Below are positions 1 to 6,576 of a DNA stretch of 34,173 nucleotides, in pieces. This stretch comes from Oscillospiraceae bacterium (GTDB lineage Bacteria; Bacillota; Clostridia; Oscillospirales; Acutalibacteraceae), in the NCBI GenBank assembly GCA_015065965.1, contig SVPH01000028.1, positions 1-34,173 on the forward strand. The letters are read 5' to 3'. A program made the translations under genes and the position numbers. Below the pieces are notes generated by a model that saw nothing but the letters and a program-made list of their open reading frames with translations, was not told the origin of the DNA and did no database searches. Each line of letters begins with the position of its first letter. Within the stretch, counting starts at the first letter, position 1.

Positions 1-414
1 CGAATAGAGATGATACATCGGACCGAGCAAAAGCGTTACACCATAGCTTTCATCGGGAAATTCGAACAAATTTGTTGCATTACCTTGTCTGATGCTGACT
101 TTTTCGTTTGGCTGAGTTTTGGATTTAAAAATCTCGATGTTATGCTCAATGAGTTCAACGGCATCAACTTCGAAGCCCTTTTGAGCAAAGTAATGCGAAT
201 ATCTGCCGGTACCGGCACCGATTTCTATAATCTTCATACCGTCTTTCAGATATTTCTCAATATACTTTGTGGTTGTAAGGAATTCAATTCTGCCGTGCTT
301 TGATAAAAGGCGGGAATCTTCATCAATACGGTTATAGAAATCTACAAGATGATCACCTGTTTTTACAGGTTGCTTTTTGAAAAGTTTCTTTTTGATTAAA
401 TCAAATAATTTCAT
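1..414 (-). CDS. Class I SAM-dependent methyltransferase (C-terminus off the window)
   Basis: The first 138 codons are present and the rest lies beyond the left edge. The ATG at 414 follows a strong SD (AAAGGAG, about 421-427). The N-terminus is basic (MKLFDLIKKKLFKK). At about residues 62-77 the Rossmann motif I reads IIEIGAGTGRYSHYFA, followed by an acidic residue at the end of beta-2 (VDAVEL) and LLLGPMYHLYS in the motif IV region. This makes it a SAM-binding class I methyltransferase; the substrate cannot be read from the sequence. The LLLGPMYHL stretch is typical of small Firmicutes methyltransferases of unknown target (recollection, not searched). It is transcribed from a promoter at 634-662 through a leader ORF and an intrinsic terminator, which suggests conditional expression of the kind known for antibiotic-resistance methyltransferases. 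Family is confident, role is not. Confidence 0.85.
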   Translation of the reverse strand, partial: MKLFDLIKKKLFKKQPVKTGDHLVDFYNRIDEDSRLLSKHGRIEFLTTTKYIEKYLKDGMKIIEIGAGTGRYSHYFAQKGFEVDAVELIEHNIEIFKSKTQPNEKVSIRQGNATNLFEFPDESYGVTLLLGPMYHLYS

Positions 415-440
415 AACAATTCTCCTTTGAATAAAAAATA

Positions 441-474
441 AACGGTGTAAGCATCTGCAGCTGCTTACACCGTT
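441..474 (-). terminator. Intrinsic terminator (attenuator) upstream of the methyltransferase
   Basis: On the minus strand a perfect 13-bp stem (AACGGTGTAAGCA / TGCTTACACCGTT) with an 8-nt loop is followed directly by a T-rich run (TATTTTTTATT, about 430-440). It lies after the leader ORF stop and ends only a few bases before the methyltransferase SD, so it would block most transcription of that gene. Its 5' arm (457-471) can instead pair with 522-534 inside the leader ORF. Confidence 0.85.
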
Positions 475-496
475 ATAATCATATGGAAATATAAGG

Positions 497-607
497 TTAT
501 CTATCCCAAAATGAATATAGAGGTATAAGCCTGCCAGATGACTGATAATCATGCTGTGCAAGCCAATTCATATCCATATCAAGTTTTCTGAAAAGATATG
601 TGTTCAT
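497..607 (-). CDS. 36-residue leader peptide of the methyltransferase
   Basis: ATG at 607, TAA at 497-499, SD GAGG at 615-618 with 7-nt spacing. The peptide begins MNTYLFRKLDMDMNWLAQH and ends SGRLIPLYSFWDR. It has no membrane segment and resembles no enzyme I know. It sits between a consensus promoter and an intrinsic terminator, directly ahead of the methyltransferase. Codons 25-29 (G-R-L-I-P) contain the arm that can pair with the 5' side of the terminator, and the leader SD region (613-618) can pair with part of the same arm (520-525). The layout is that of a ribosome-controlled attenuator, so the ORF's main role is probably regulatory (inference). It could also be a functional small protein. 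The ORF is too short for usual gene callers. Confidence 0.7.
   Translation of the reverse strand: MNTYLFRKLDMDMNWLAQHDYQSSGRLIPLYSFWDR
522..534 (-). promoter_or_regulatory. Antiterminator arm within the leader ORF
   Basis: The minus-strand segment GCAGGCTTATACC can pair with GGTGTAAGC-AG-CTGC (457-471), the 5' arm and loop of the terminator. This gives 13 pairs with one G-U and a 2-nt bulge. Formation of this helix would prevent the terminator. The segment's 3' flank (520-525) can alternatively pair over 6 bp with the leader SD region (613-618). Confidence 0.6.
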
Positions 608-633
608 GAATTTACCTCGTTTGGTTTTTTGTC

Positions 634-662
634 ACTATAACACCACGAAGGAAATTTGTCAA
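634..662 (-). promoter_or_regulatory. Promoter of the leader peptide/methyltransferase unit
   Basis: Minus strand: TTGACA (657-662), 17-nt spacer, TATAGT (634-639). One mismatch from the sigma-A consensus. The expected start lies near 627, about 20 nt before the leader ATG, so the leader mRNA starts with the SD that can take part in the attenuator pairings. Confidence 0.8.
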
Positions 663-858
663 GGGTTATTTTTGAATTTCTAAATCTTTATTTTTTAACC
701 TAAAGTTCGACAAAATATGCGTTTTTGCAAAAAATCGATACATTTTTGCATATCAGATTGCTTGGTCATGATATTTTATTAGAATTGATAATATATAGAT
801 GTTTATAATAAACTATTTAACAAATTACTGTTTTATAAGAATATGAGAGGTGTATAAT
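663..858. other. AT-rich gap upstream of the reverse transcriptase
   Basis: No ORF of note. An inverted repeat at 715-753 has outer arms ATATGC / GCATAT and inner arms TGCAAAAA (726-733) / TTTTTGCA (743-750). A divergent plus-strand promoter is possible with TTGTCA (656-661) overlapping the minus-strand -35, but its -10 is weak. The gap is large enough for a short structured RNA, which some defence RTs need; nothing in the sequence proves one. Confidence 0.35.
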
Positions 859-2169
859 ATGGAGTTTAATGAACAATGTTTAGAGGAAAATGCTTTGATA
901 CTTCTGAAAGGGCTTTGGTATTCTGAATTACCGCCAATTATCGATTTCAATAACCTTTCTAACTGCATATTAAATGCACTTGAGGATATTCAAAACAAAA
1001 AAACAGAATGCTATAGTTTCGATGAGAATACATTTGTAACTGATTTCAAAAAGGTTTCCTCTCCACCATATATTAGAAAGCCTGGGGTAGAAGGGATAAC
1101 ATATTATGATTTTAAAAATAATAGTAGCCTTAGAGAAATGCAAATACCAAACTTAAAACACTATCTTGCTTTTATATATAACACTCTGCATATGTATGAT
1201 GATATTTTTCAAGAATTATATATGAATGACTCGAATAGGAATATTGTTATAGCTTCTAACTCATATCTTATGTTTGAAAAAACATTTGAGATAAGAACGG
1301 AGTATGATGATGAAACGTATGAAATTGAAGCTGGTATTTTTGCTGAAAAGAACAACAAAATAACCGGTTCTGCAATGCTTAACAGAAACAGAAAATTATA
1401 TTACAACAAACAAGACTCATATCTTTTTAAAATGAAAATAGATTTAGAATCATTTTTTCCCAATTTATATACACATTATTTTCATAGAATTTTTAATATG
1501 GAGCCATTTACAAGCTTACATTTTCCTGAAAAGTATTTTGAGTTTTTAGATTTATTTCATCAAAGAATTAACGATAATCAAACAAAAGGTATTCCGGCAG
1601 GTGTTTTTTCTTCTCATGTTGCAGCAGAACTCTGTATGCTGTGTGTTGATTATCAGATAAATGATCTTATTAAAGATAAAAATATTTCCTATGTTAGATA
1701 TGTCGATGATTTTACGTTTTTTTCCAATTCTCAAGAGTTATTGTTAGATTTGAAAATTCAAATCCAACAAATCTTAAATAAATTTCGTCTTAGGATAAAC
1801 GGGAATAAAACAGAAATTGTTCCTTGTGTATTTGATTATCCCGCTGTTGACACAGAAGAATTGAAAATGTTTTTTTCATGGTTAATTAAGCCTGAAAAAA
1901 GTCTATTTACTGATTCAAATTTAGCGCAATTAAAGAAACACATTGCCAATCTTTTAAATAGGAATAACAATTCACAAATAAAAACGATTCTAACTTGGTT
2001 TGCCAACAAAATCAACAAGAATCAAGTGGAATTTATTTCTTCAGAACGCGATTGCTTTATGTATATGATACAACTATCTCAAACAAACACAATACTTGCA
2101 AGTAAAGCCTATAGTGTAATTAATGCTATAATAAGCAAATCAGATATGAGGCATGGTGTTATAAAATAA
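859..2169 (+). CDS. Solitary reverse transcriptase, probable defence (Abi/UG-type) RT
   Basis: The 436-residue protein carries RT palm motifs in order: motif A MKIDLESFFPN (about residue 195, first catalytic Asp), motif B GIPAGVFSSHVAAEL (about 248), motif C RYVDDF (about 284, catalytic Asp pair), and motif D-like LRINGNKTEI (about 317). Motif B lacks the QGxxxSPxLxN form of group II intron, retron and DGR enzymes, and there is no maturase, endonuclease or integrase domain. GIPxG..SS..AAE fits the Abi/unknown-group RTs linked to phage defence (established family pattern, judged by eye). The roughly 110 residues after motif D are helical and end at KSDMRHGVIK, shorter than the HEAT-like tails of AbiA/AbiK. 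The ATG at 859 has SD GAGAGG (845-850). The gene is AT-rich, stands alone, and converges with the next gene at a 4-nt gap. The subclass is uncertain. Confidence 0.82.
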   Translation: MEFNEQCLEENALILLKGLWYSELPPIIDFNNLSNCILNALEDIQNKKTECYSFDENTFVTDFKKVSSPPYIRKPGVEGITYYDFKNNSSLREMQIPNLKHYLAFIYNTLHMYDDIFQELYMNDSNRNIVIASNSYLMFEKTFEIRTEYDDETYEIEAGIFAEKNNKITGSAMLNRNRKLYYNKQDSYLFKMKIDLESFFPNLYTHYFHRIFNMEPFTSLHFPEKYFEFLDLFHQRINDNQTKGIPAGVFSSHVAAELCMLCVDYQINDLIKDKNISYVRYVDDFTFFSNSQELLLDLKIQIQQILNKFRLRINGNKTEIVPCVFDYPAVDTEELKMFFSWLIKPEKSLFTDSNLAQLKKHIANLLNRNNNSQIKTILTWFANKINKNQVEFISSERDCFMYMIQLSQTNTILASKAYSVINAIISKSDMRHGVIK

Positions 2170-2173
2170 ACCT

Positions 2174-2452
2174 TCAACCTTTTAAACTTTCATTAAATGT
2201 ATCGTATATAAATTTAGCACCGAGTCTGAAACCTGATATAAAACTGTCAGAATTGCTTAAACTTAAAAACTTATTGTATGTATTTACATAATCAAGGAAC
2301 AACTCTTTATTTTCATTGGTAAGTTTTGCGGTGAGTTGTTCTTCCTTTTCGGTAAGTGCATTCAATTTCTTGCTTAACTTACTGGACAGTTCGGAATTCA
2401 ATTCCTGCGGTTCAATGTTGCCATAATATAATTCTTCAATGATATTTGACAT
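2174..2452 (-). CDS. Small DUF6809-like protein
   Basis: 92 residues, starting MSNIIEELYYGNIEPQE, with a charged, coiled-coil-like middle (LNALTEKEEQLTAKL) and a C-terminal half ending in FISGFRLGAKFIYDTF. The IxExLYYGNIxPxE opening and the FxxGFRLGA ending match my recollection of the DUF6809 family, small Firmicutes proteins of unknown function. The start at 2452 is chosen because GGAGG (2461-2465) sits 8 nt upstream; an in-frame ATG at 2467 overlaps that SD. It converges on the RT gene with only 4 bp between the stop codons and no terminator between them, so readthrough from either side would be antisense. Confidence 0.65.
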   Translation of the reverse strand: MSNIIEELYYGNIEPQELNSELSSKLSKKLNALTEKEEQLTAKLTNENKELFLDYVNTYNKFLSLSNSDSFISGFRLGAKFIYDTFNESLKG

Positions 2453-2685
2453 TATGTATTCCTCCATATATGAGGAAATATATTAGAGTACGAAAGATAG
2501 AATATGTATTACCGGAGAACAACTTGTGTTATGAACATCCGTACCAAAAATGCAAGCCATCCGTCAGGGTGGCTTGTGTTTTTTCTTTTTCAGTGCAGTT
2601 CGACCAAACCTGTGCCGCAGTTCAGGTTAAAGTCCTGTTATCCGCACAAAAGCAGAAGCCCCGACAAAAGTCGAGACTTTTTGTA
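2453..2685. other. Intergenic scar with an orphan plus-strand terminator
   Basis: No convincing gene. It holds a plus-strand intrinsic terminator (2553-2590) that belongs to no adjacent plus-strand gene except the RT, 380 nt upstream. A palindrome around 2666-2682 (AAAAGTC-GA-GACTTTT) lies just after the LRR gene stop and may help end its minus-strand transcript. The segment 2550-2680 is visibly less AT-rich than its neighbours. It could be the edge of an inserted accessory piece, but no repeats or integrase prove that. Confidence 0.4.
2553..2590 (+). terminator. Plus-strand intrinsic terminator
   Basis: Stem CAAGCCATCC (2553-2562) / GGGTGGCTTG (2567-2576), 10 bp with one G-U and a 4-nt loop, followed by a T-rich run (TGTTTTTTCTTTTT). 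It could end a plus-strand transcript from the RT gene that crosses the small minus-strand gene. Confidence 0.7.
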
Positions 2686-4467
2686 TTATGAGAAATGAAT
2701 TTTTGTTTTATCTATATACTTTCTTTCATATTCACTCTCAAAAAGTTTGTTCCATTGTTTTTCCGTTCCGTCATAATAAATATCGTATGTTGTCTGTGTT
2801 ATATAATCCTCACTGTATTCATTTTTATACCCGTAAAAATTACAAATCCCTACTATTTCAACATTTTTGCCAACATATACTTTTTTAAGATATTTTGAAT
2901 TCTCTATTGCACTCGGTCTGATTTCTTTTACACTTTCGGGTATACGGTAAATCGTACCTTCGGCATTAACGGGATATATACACAACTCAGTTTTGTCCTT
3001 GTTATATAAAATACCGTTTTCACTTGTGAAAAACTTGTTTTCAGGGTCAACATTCACCGCTTTAAGGGCGTTATTGCTTATTGCGCAATTATCTATATAC
3101 GAAACGCCTTTGCCGATGTTAACCGTTTCAAGGCGAGAACACCCCGTCATCGCTTCAGAACCAAGATACGCTACGCTATCAGGAATATCAATATACTTTA
3201 TACCCGAATATTTGAATGCGCCGCCGTCAAGTTTTGTAAGCGTATTTGGCAAAACAACTGTTTCTATATTGTCATTACCGTAAAGCATAATAAAGTCTAT
3301 AACGGTTATTCCTTTACCTACAGTAAGTTTAGTTAATCCGTTGCAATATCTGAAAGCGCCCGGATGTATATAAGTAACGCTGTCAGGAACGGTATATTCC
3401 TTTTGAGTTTTGCCATAGGGATATTGAATAAGACTTGTCATGTCTTTGCTGAAGAGCACGCCGTCAACACTTGTAAAATATTTGTTATCCTTGCTTACAT
3501 CAATGCTTTTCAGTTGGCTGCAAGGCATTCCATCTGTTTCAAAATAAAACGGAGAACCGCTTATATCCTCAACTCCGCTGCCAATATAAATTCTTTCAAG
3601 AGATGAGCAGTTTACAAAATTCTGCTCTCCTATAATTTTCACACTGTCGGGAATGGTAATTGACTTAACATTATCACACATTGAAAAAGCATATGCTTCA
3701 ATTTTGTGAGTGCCATCTTTTACAACAATATTCTCTGCCTTTGTATCACAATCGACTTTAACAAGACGATCATCTGCATAAAACACACCATCTTTCCAAT
3801 TTTGGGGATTGGTATATACAGATGATTCTTCAAACGTTGTTATTGAAATACTTTCAATACTTTCGGGAATAGTTACAGTTTTCAGATTTTCACTTCCATC
3901 AAAAGCATTGCCGCGGATACGCAGCACGCCTTCCGGTATCTCGTAAATTTCAATCGGACTTCCTTTGGGATAACGGATAATTTCTGTTTTGTCCTGATTG
4001 AACAAAACTCCGTATTCATCAGAAGAATACTTTGGGTTGTTTCCTGCAACAATAAATTTTTCTGCATATTCAGTTTTGGGTATAACACCTATATAACTTG
4101 CAGGTATATGAAAAGATTTGATTTTGTTAAAAATCCAAAAGGTATGTTCTTCTGCACCGGTTATTCCTTCTTCAAATCGAATGTTTTCTGCAATTCCTGC
4201 CCAGTAAGACTCTTCTTTTTCGACAACGCCGTCAGAATTTGTGATTTTTCCTGTTCCGAAATAACAGAAAGTAGAAGTCGATGCATCATATTTCCATTTC
4301 ACGGTATCATTACATGTTCCGCTCGTTTTATAAGTTTCTTCTGTATCAAGAACTTCTGTTGTTGTGCCGGTCAAATCACCTTTAGAATAAGAGCATGATG
4401 ATAAAGCAGTAACCGAAAACAGGCAAATACACACAAACAAAAATACATTTAATACTTTTTTCACCAT
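2686..4467 (-). CDS. BspA-type leucine-rich-repeat surface lipoprotein
   Basis: 593 residues. The N-terminus MVKKVLNVFLFVCICLFSV is a lipoprotein signal ending in a lipobox (TALSSC), so the protein should be anchored outside the membrane. The mature part is built of LRR_5 repeats with the TIPxSVxxIgxxAFxxCxxL pattern (for example SITIPDSVKIIGEQNF). They are interrupted by BspA-style inserts of the form NKYFTSVDGVLFSKDMTSLIQYP, seen at least three times, and close with IYYDGTEKQWNKL. BspA-like proteins serve in adhesion or surface recognition in gut and oral bacteria (family knowledge); the ligand here is unknown. The ATG at 4467 has SD AAGGAG; the GTG at 4473 overlaps that SD. It has its own consensus promoter and is divergent from the GH16 gene. 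Confidence 0.88.
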   Translation of the reverse strand: MVKKVLNVFLFVCICLFSVTALSSCSYSKGDLTGTTTEVLDTEETYKTSGTCNDTVKWKYDASTSTFCYFGTGKITNSDGVVEKEESYWAGIAENIRFEEGITGAEEHTFWIFNKIKSFHIPASYIGVIPKTEYAEKFIVAGNNPKYSSDEYGVLFNQDKTEIIRYPKGSPIEIYEIPEGVLRIRGNAFDGSENLKTVTIPESIESISITTFEESSVYTNPQNWKDGVFYADDRLVKVDCDTKAENIVVKDGTHKIEAYAFSMCDNVKSITIPDSVKIIGEQNFVNCSSLERIYIGSGVEDISGSPFYFETDGMPCSQLKSIDVSKDNKYFTSVDGVLFSKDMTSLIQYPYGKTQKEYTVPDSVTYIHPGAFRYCNGLTKLTVGKGITVIDFIMLYGNDNIETVVLPNTLTKLDGGAFKYSGIKYIDIPDSVAYLGSEAMTGCSRLETVNIGKGVSYIDNCAISNNALKAVNVDPENKFFTSENGILYNKDKTELCIYPVNAEGTIYRIPESVKEIRPSAIENSKYLKKVYVGKNVEIVGICNFYGYKNEYSEDYITQTTYDIYYDGTEKQWNKLFESEYERKYIDKTKIHFS

Positions 4468-4493
4468 TATCACTCCTTTACAAATCTAATTAT

Positions 4494-4522
4494 ATTATAT
4501 TTGTAAAATTCTTTTATGTCAA
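4494..4522 (-). promoter_or_regulatory. Promoter of the LRR lipoprotein gene
   Basis: Minus strand: TTGACA (4517-4522), 17 nt, TATAAT (4494-4499), a perfect consensus. Just upstream (about 4534-4549) lies a small inverted repeat, GTAACTTTGTGTTAC, which could bind a regulator. Confidence 0.8.
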
Positions 4523-4612
4523 TTTACAACCTTGTAACTTTGTGTTACTGTTTTGTAATATAATCAAAAAACATTGCCGTGAATACAGGCGCATAATACC
4601 GATATAAAAATA

Positions 4613-4641
4613 TTGACTTTATTTAATTTCATTGTTAGAAT
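4613..4641 (+). promoter_or_regulatory. Promoter of the GH16 gene
   Basis: TTGACT (4613-4618), 17 nt, TAGAAT (4636-4641), with TG one base upstream of the -10 (extended -10). The same TGTTAGAAT element precedes the GH-A glycosidase gene at 17199. Confidence 0.7.
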
Positions 4642-4683
4642 TTAATTGCTATCAAATCAACAAATAAATATTGAGGTGTTTTT

Positions 4684-5601
4684 ATGTTTGAAACATTTTT
4701 AACGGAAGTTTTGAAACTTGCTCCAAGGCAGATGTGGGGCGTTGAACAGCAACTGTACTATCTTACCGAAATATTCACATCGTTTTCTCCTAAAAAGATT
4801 ATCGCATCACTTCTTGCAATAATTGAACTTTTCGGTCTTACTCTTTTTGATTTGCCCACCACACCTAGGGGCGAAGCACTTGACCTTAACGGTTACAGCC
4901 TTGTTTTTGAAGATGAATTTAACGGTACTCAACTCAACACCGATGCTTGGGAATACAGAGGCAGCGGCCCGCGCAGAGGCGGTTTCAATGCCGAAAGCCA
5001 AGTAAGATTAGAAAACGGTAATATGATTCTCAGCGGCGAATACCTGACCGACGGTGAATACGGCGAGGGATGGTACACAGGCATGGTTAAACTTAAAGAG
5101 CGTTACTGCAAAGGATATTTTGAAATTCGCTGTATTGTAAATTCAGGTGAAGGATTCTGGTCAGCATTCTGGCTTCAGGCTGATTCTCCGTATAATGCAG
5201 CGGTTTCAAAAGGCGGAATCGGCGGTGCGGAAATTGATATTTTCGAGTCAATGAGTTGGGAAAACAAAATCGGTAAAGATTCCGTTGTTCAAACTGTTCA
5301 CTGTGCAGGCGTTGACGGCATACAGGAAGGATTCCAATCAGAAAGGCTCGGTGCTTTCTACGGTGACAACATATATGAAGAATACAACACTTACGGGCTT
5401 GAATGGACTGATGATGAATATATTTTCTATGTAAACGGTGTTGAAACACGACGCACTTCCTTTGGCAACGGTGTTTCGGAAGTTTTGGAAGATGTTATTG
5501 TATCGTTAGAAATACCTGATGAAGACAAACTCTCTCAAATAGACAAAGATTCATACAAAACAGAGTATATCATTGACTATGTAAGAATTTATCAGAAATA
5601 A
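4684..5601 (+). CDS. Glycoside hydrolase family 16 (beta-glucanase-like)
   Basis: 305 residues. The GH16 signature GAEIDIFES supplies Glu183 (nucleophile), Asp185 and Glu188 (acid/base) in the canonical ExDxxE arrangement. It is preceded by the family features LVFEDEFNGTQLN (about 73-85) and GYFEIRC..EGFWSAFWL (about 144-164). It ends in YIIDYVRIYQ, the usual last beta-strand. GH16 enzymes cut beta-1,3/1,4-glucans, laminarin, agar or carrageenan; substrate cannot be assigned. There is no classical signal peptide at the extreme N-terminus. Instead about 60 extra residues contain a hydrophobic segment (IIASLLAIIELFGLTLF, about 39-55) that may act as an internal signal anchor. SD GAGGTG precedes the ATG. 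Single gene with its own promoter and terminator. Confidence 0.9.
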   Translation: MFETFLTEVLKLAPRQMWGVEQQLYYLTEIFTSFSPKKIIASLLAIIELFGLTLFDLPTTPRGEALDLNGYSLVFEDEFNGTQLNTDAWEYRGSGPRRGGFNAESQVRLENGNMILSGEYLTDGEYGEGWYTGMVKLKERYCKGYFEIRCIVNSGEGFWSAFWLQADSPYNAAVSKGGIGGAEIDIFESMSWENKIGKDSVVQTVHCAGVDGIQEGFQSERLGAFYGDNIYEEYNTYGLEWTDDEYIFYVNGVETRRTSFGNGVSEVLEDVIVSLEIPDEDKLSQIDKDSYKTEYIIDYVRIYQK

Positions 5602-5617
5602 ACAAAAAGCATAACTG

Positions 5618-5656
5618 CGGCTTGCAGAGGTAAAAATCTCTGTAAGCCGTTTTTTA
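5618..5656 (+). terminator. Terminator of the GH16 gene
   Basis: Stem CGGCTTGCAGAG (5618-5629) / CTCTGTAAGCCG (5638-5649), 12 bp with one G-U, followed by TTTTTTATT. Confidence 0.85.
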
Positions 5657-5792
5657 TTGACTCGCCTAAATCATACAAAATTAATTTGTTTGTTGTTTTT
5701 GTCCGTTTTTTACTCTTGAACAAAAAGTTCACAAAATATTAACAAATTAAAATTCACGTTTTCAACTTCTCATTTGTATCCTTAATGGGTAG

Positions 5793-5829
5793 TTTTACGA
5801 AGAGAAAACCTTATACACTGCCCGTAAAA
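5793..5829. repeat. Inverted repeat in the leader of the first ECF sigma gene
   Basis: TTTTACG (5793-5799) and CGTAAAA (5823-5829) form 7-bp arms 23 nt apart, within the 60 nt before the sigma factor SD. They could be an operator or an RNA hairpin. No sigma-A promoter is clear in this gap, so the operon may be read from an ECF-type promoter. Confidence 0.35.
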
Positions 5830-5861
5830 TCACAATGTAATCAAGGAGGTATTTAAAAGTT

Positions 5862-6353
5862 TTGCAGAGAAACCAAAACAAATCCGATGCGGAAATTATA
5901 GAACTTGTCGAAAAATATACCTCCTTAATTTTCAGAGTTTCTTACTGTATTCTCGGCAACCGCGACGATGCAGAAGATGCGGTTCAGGAAACATTTCTAA
6001 AATACCTGACAAAATCTCCTGAATTTGAAAGTGAGGAACACCGAAAAGCCTGGCTGATTAAAGTTGCGGCCAATATCAGCAAAAACATGATGATGTTCCG
6101 CATAAGAAGAGACACCCTTAATATTGATGATGTAAAAAATATAGGCATCCGTGAAAATGATTTTGAAACATTTGAACTTATTATGAGTTTGCCCGTCAAA
6201 CATAAAATCGTTTTAACATTGTATTATATTGAGGGTTATAAATGCAAAGAGATCGCCGATATAATCGGCATAAGCGAAGAAGCCGTAAGAAAACGCCTTC
6301 AAAAAGGCAGAGAACTTTTGAAAAAATCATTGGAATCGGAGGAGTTACCGTGA
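5862..6353 (+). CDS. ECF-type RNA polymerase sigma factor
   Basis: 163 residues. Region 2 (about 18-50) contains IFRVSYCILGNRDDAEDAVQ, the conserved DAEDAVQETF core-binding and -10-recognition helix. Region 4 (about 110-155) contains IVLTLYYIEGYKCKEIADI with the helix-turn-helix continuing ISEEAVRKRLQKGRELLK. There are no regions 1 or 3, typical of ECF factors. The start appears to be TTG at 5862, 12 nt after a perfect AAGGAGG (5843-5849); no ATG or GTG is available in frame nearby. It heads a tight four-gene unit, and its TGA overlaps the next start codon (GTGA). Control is presumably by the following small membrane protein, with acyl-lipid enzymes as likely targets (inference). Confidence 0.88.
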   Translation: MQRNQNKSDAEIIELVEKYTSLIFRVSYCILGNRDDAEDAVQETFLKYLTKSPEFESEEHRKAWLIKVAANISKNMMMFRIRRDTLNIDDVKNIGIRENDFETFELIMSLPVKHKIVLTLYYIEGYKCKEIADIIGISEEAVRKRLQKGRELLKKSLESEELP

Positions 6354-6568
6354 TTGATTATGAGATAAAAGAATATGTGAGATTAATCGGTTCAATCTCA
6401 CTTCCGAAATCGGACAGAATCCGTATAGCGGAACAGTTAATCAAAGACAGAATGATAAAAAAAGAAATACCTAAAAAATATTTTGCAGCCGCATCCGTAG
6501 CAGTTGTTTTAACTGTAGGAGCAGTAATGGCTGTCAGAGGTATGAAACAAGATATAGGTATATTGTGA
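6350..6568 (+). CDS. Short anti-sigma-like single-pass membrane protein
   Basis: 72 residues, starting at GTG 6350, which overlaps the sigma stop codon; SD GGAGGAG (6338-6344) lies inside the sigma gene, indicating translational coupling. About 45 cytoplasmic, charged residues (IDYEIKEYVRLIGSISLPKS...) are followed by one transmembrane helix (YFAAASVAVVLTVGAVMAV) and a tail of about 10 residues. Position and topology fit an anti-sigma factor, but there is no zinc-binding HxxxCxxC and almost no extracytoplasmic sensor. It is either a minimal anti-sigma factor or one that has lost its outer domain. No family recognised. Confidence 0.65.
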   Translation: MIDYEIKEYVRLIGSISLPKSDRIRIAEQLIKDRMIKKEIPKKYFAAASVAVVLTVGAVMAVRGMKQDIGIL

Positions 6569-6576
6569 GGTAAAAA

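Noticed and set aside
785-809. TTGATA...TATAAT as the RT promoter
   Set aside because: The spacer is only 13 nt, too short for a sigma-A promoter.
859-2169. RT as part of a retron or group II intron
   Set aside because: No VTG or NAxxH retron features, no QGxxxSP motif, no maturase or endonuclease domain, no msr/msd-like structure recognised upstream.
2446-2691. 81-codon plus-strand open frame in the intergenic scar
   Set aside because: Runs across the orphan terminator hairpin, no SD, composition unlike protein; not coding.
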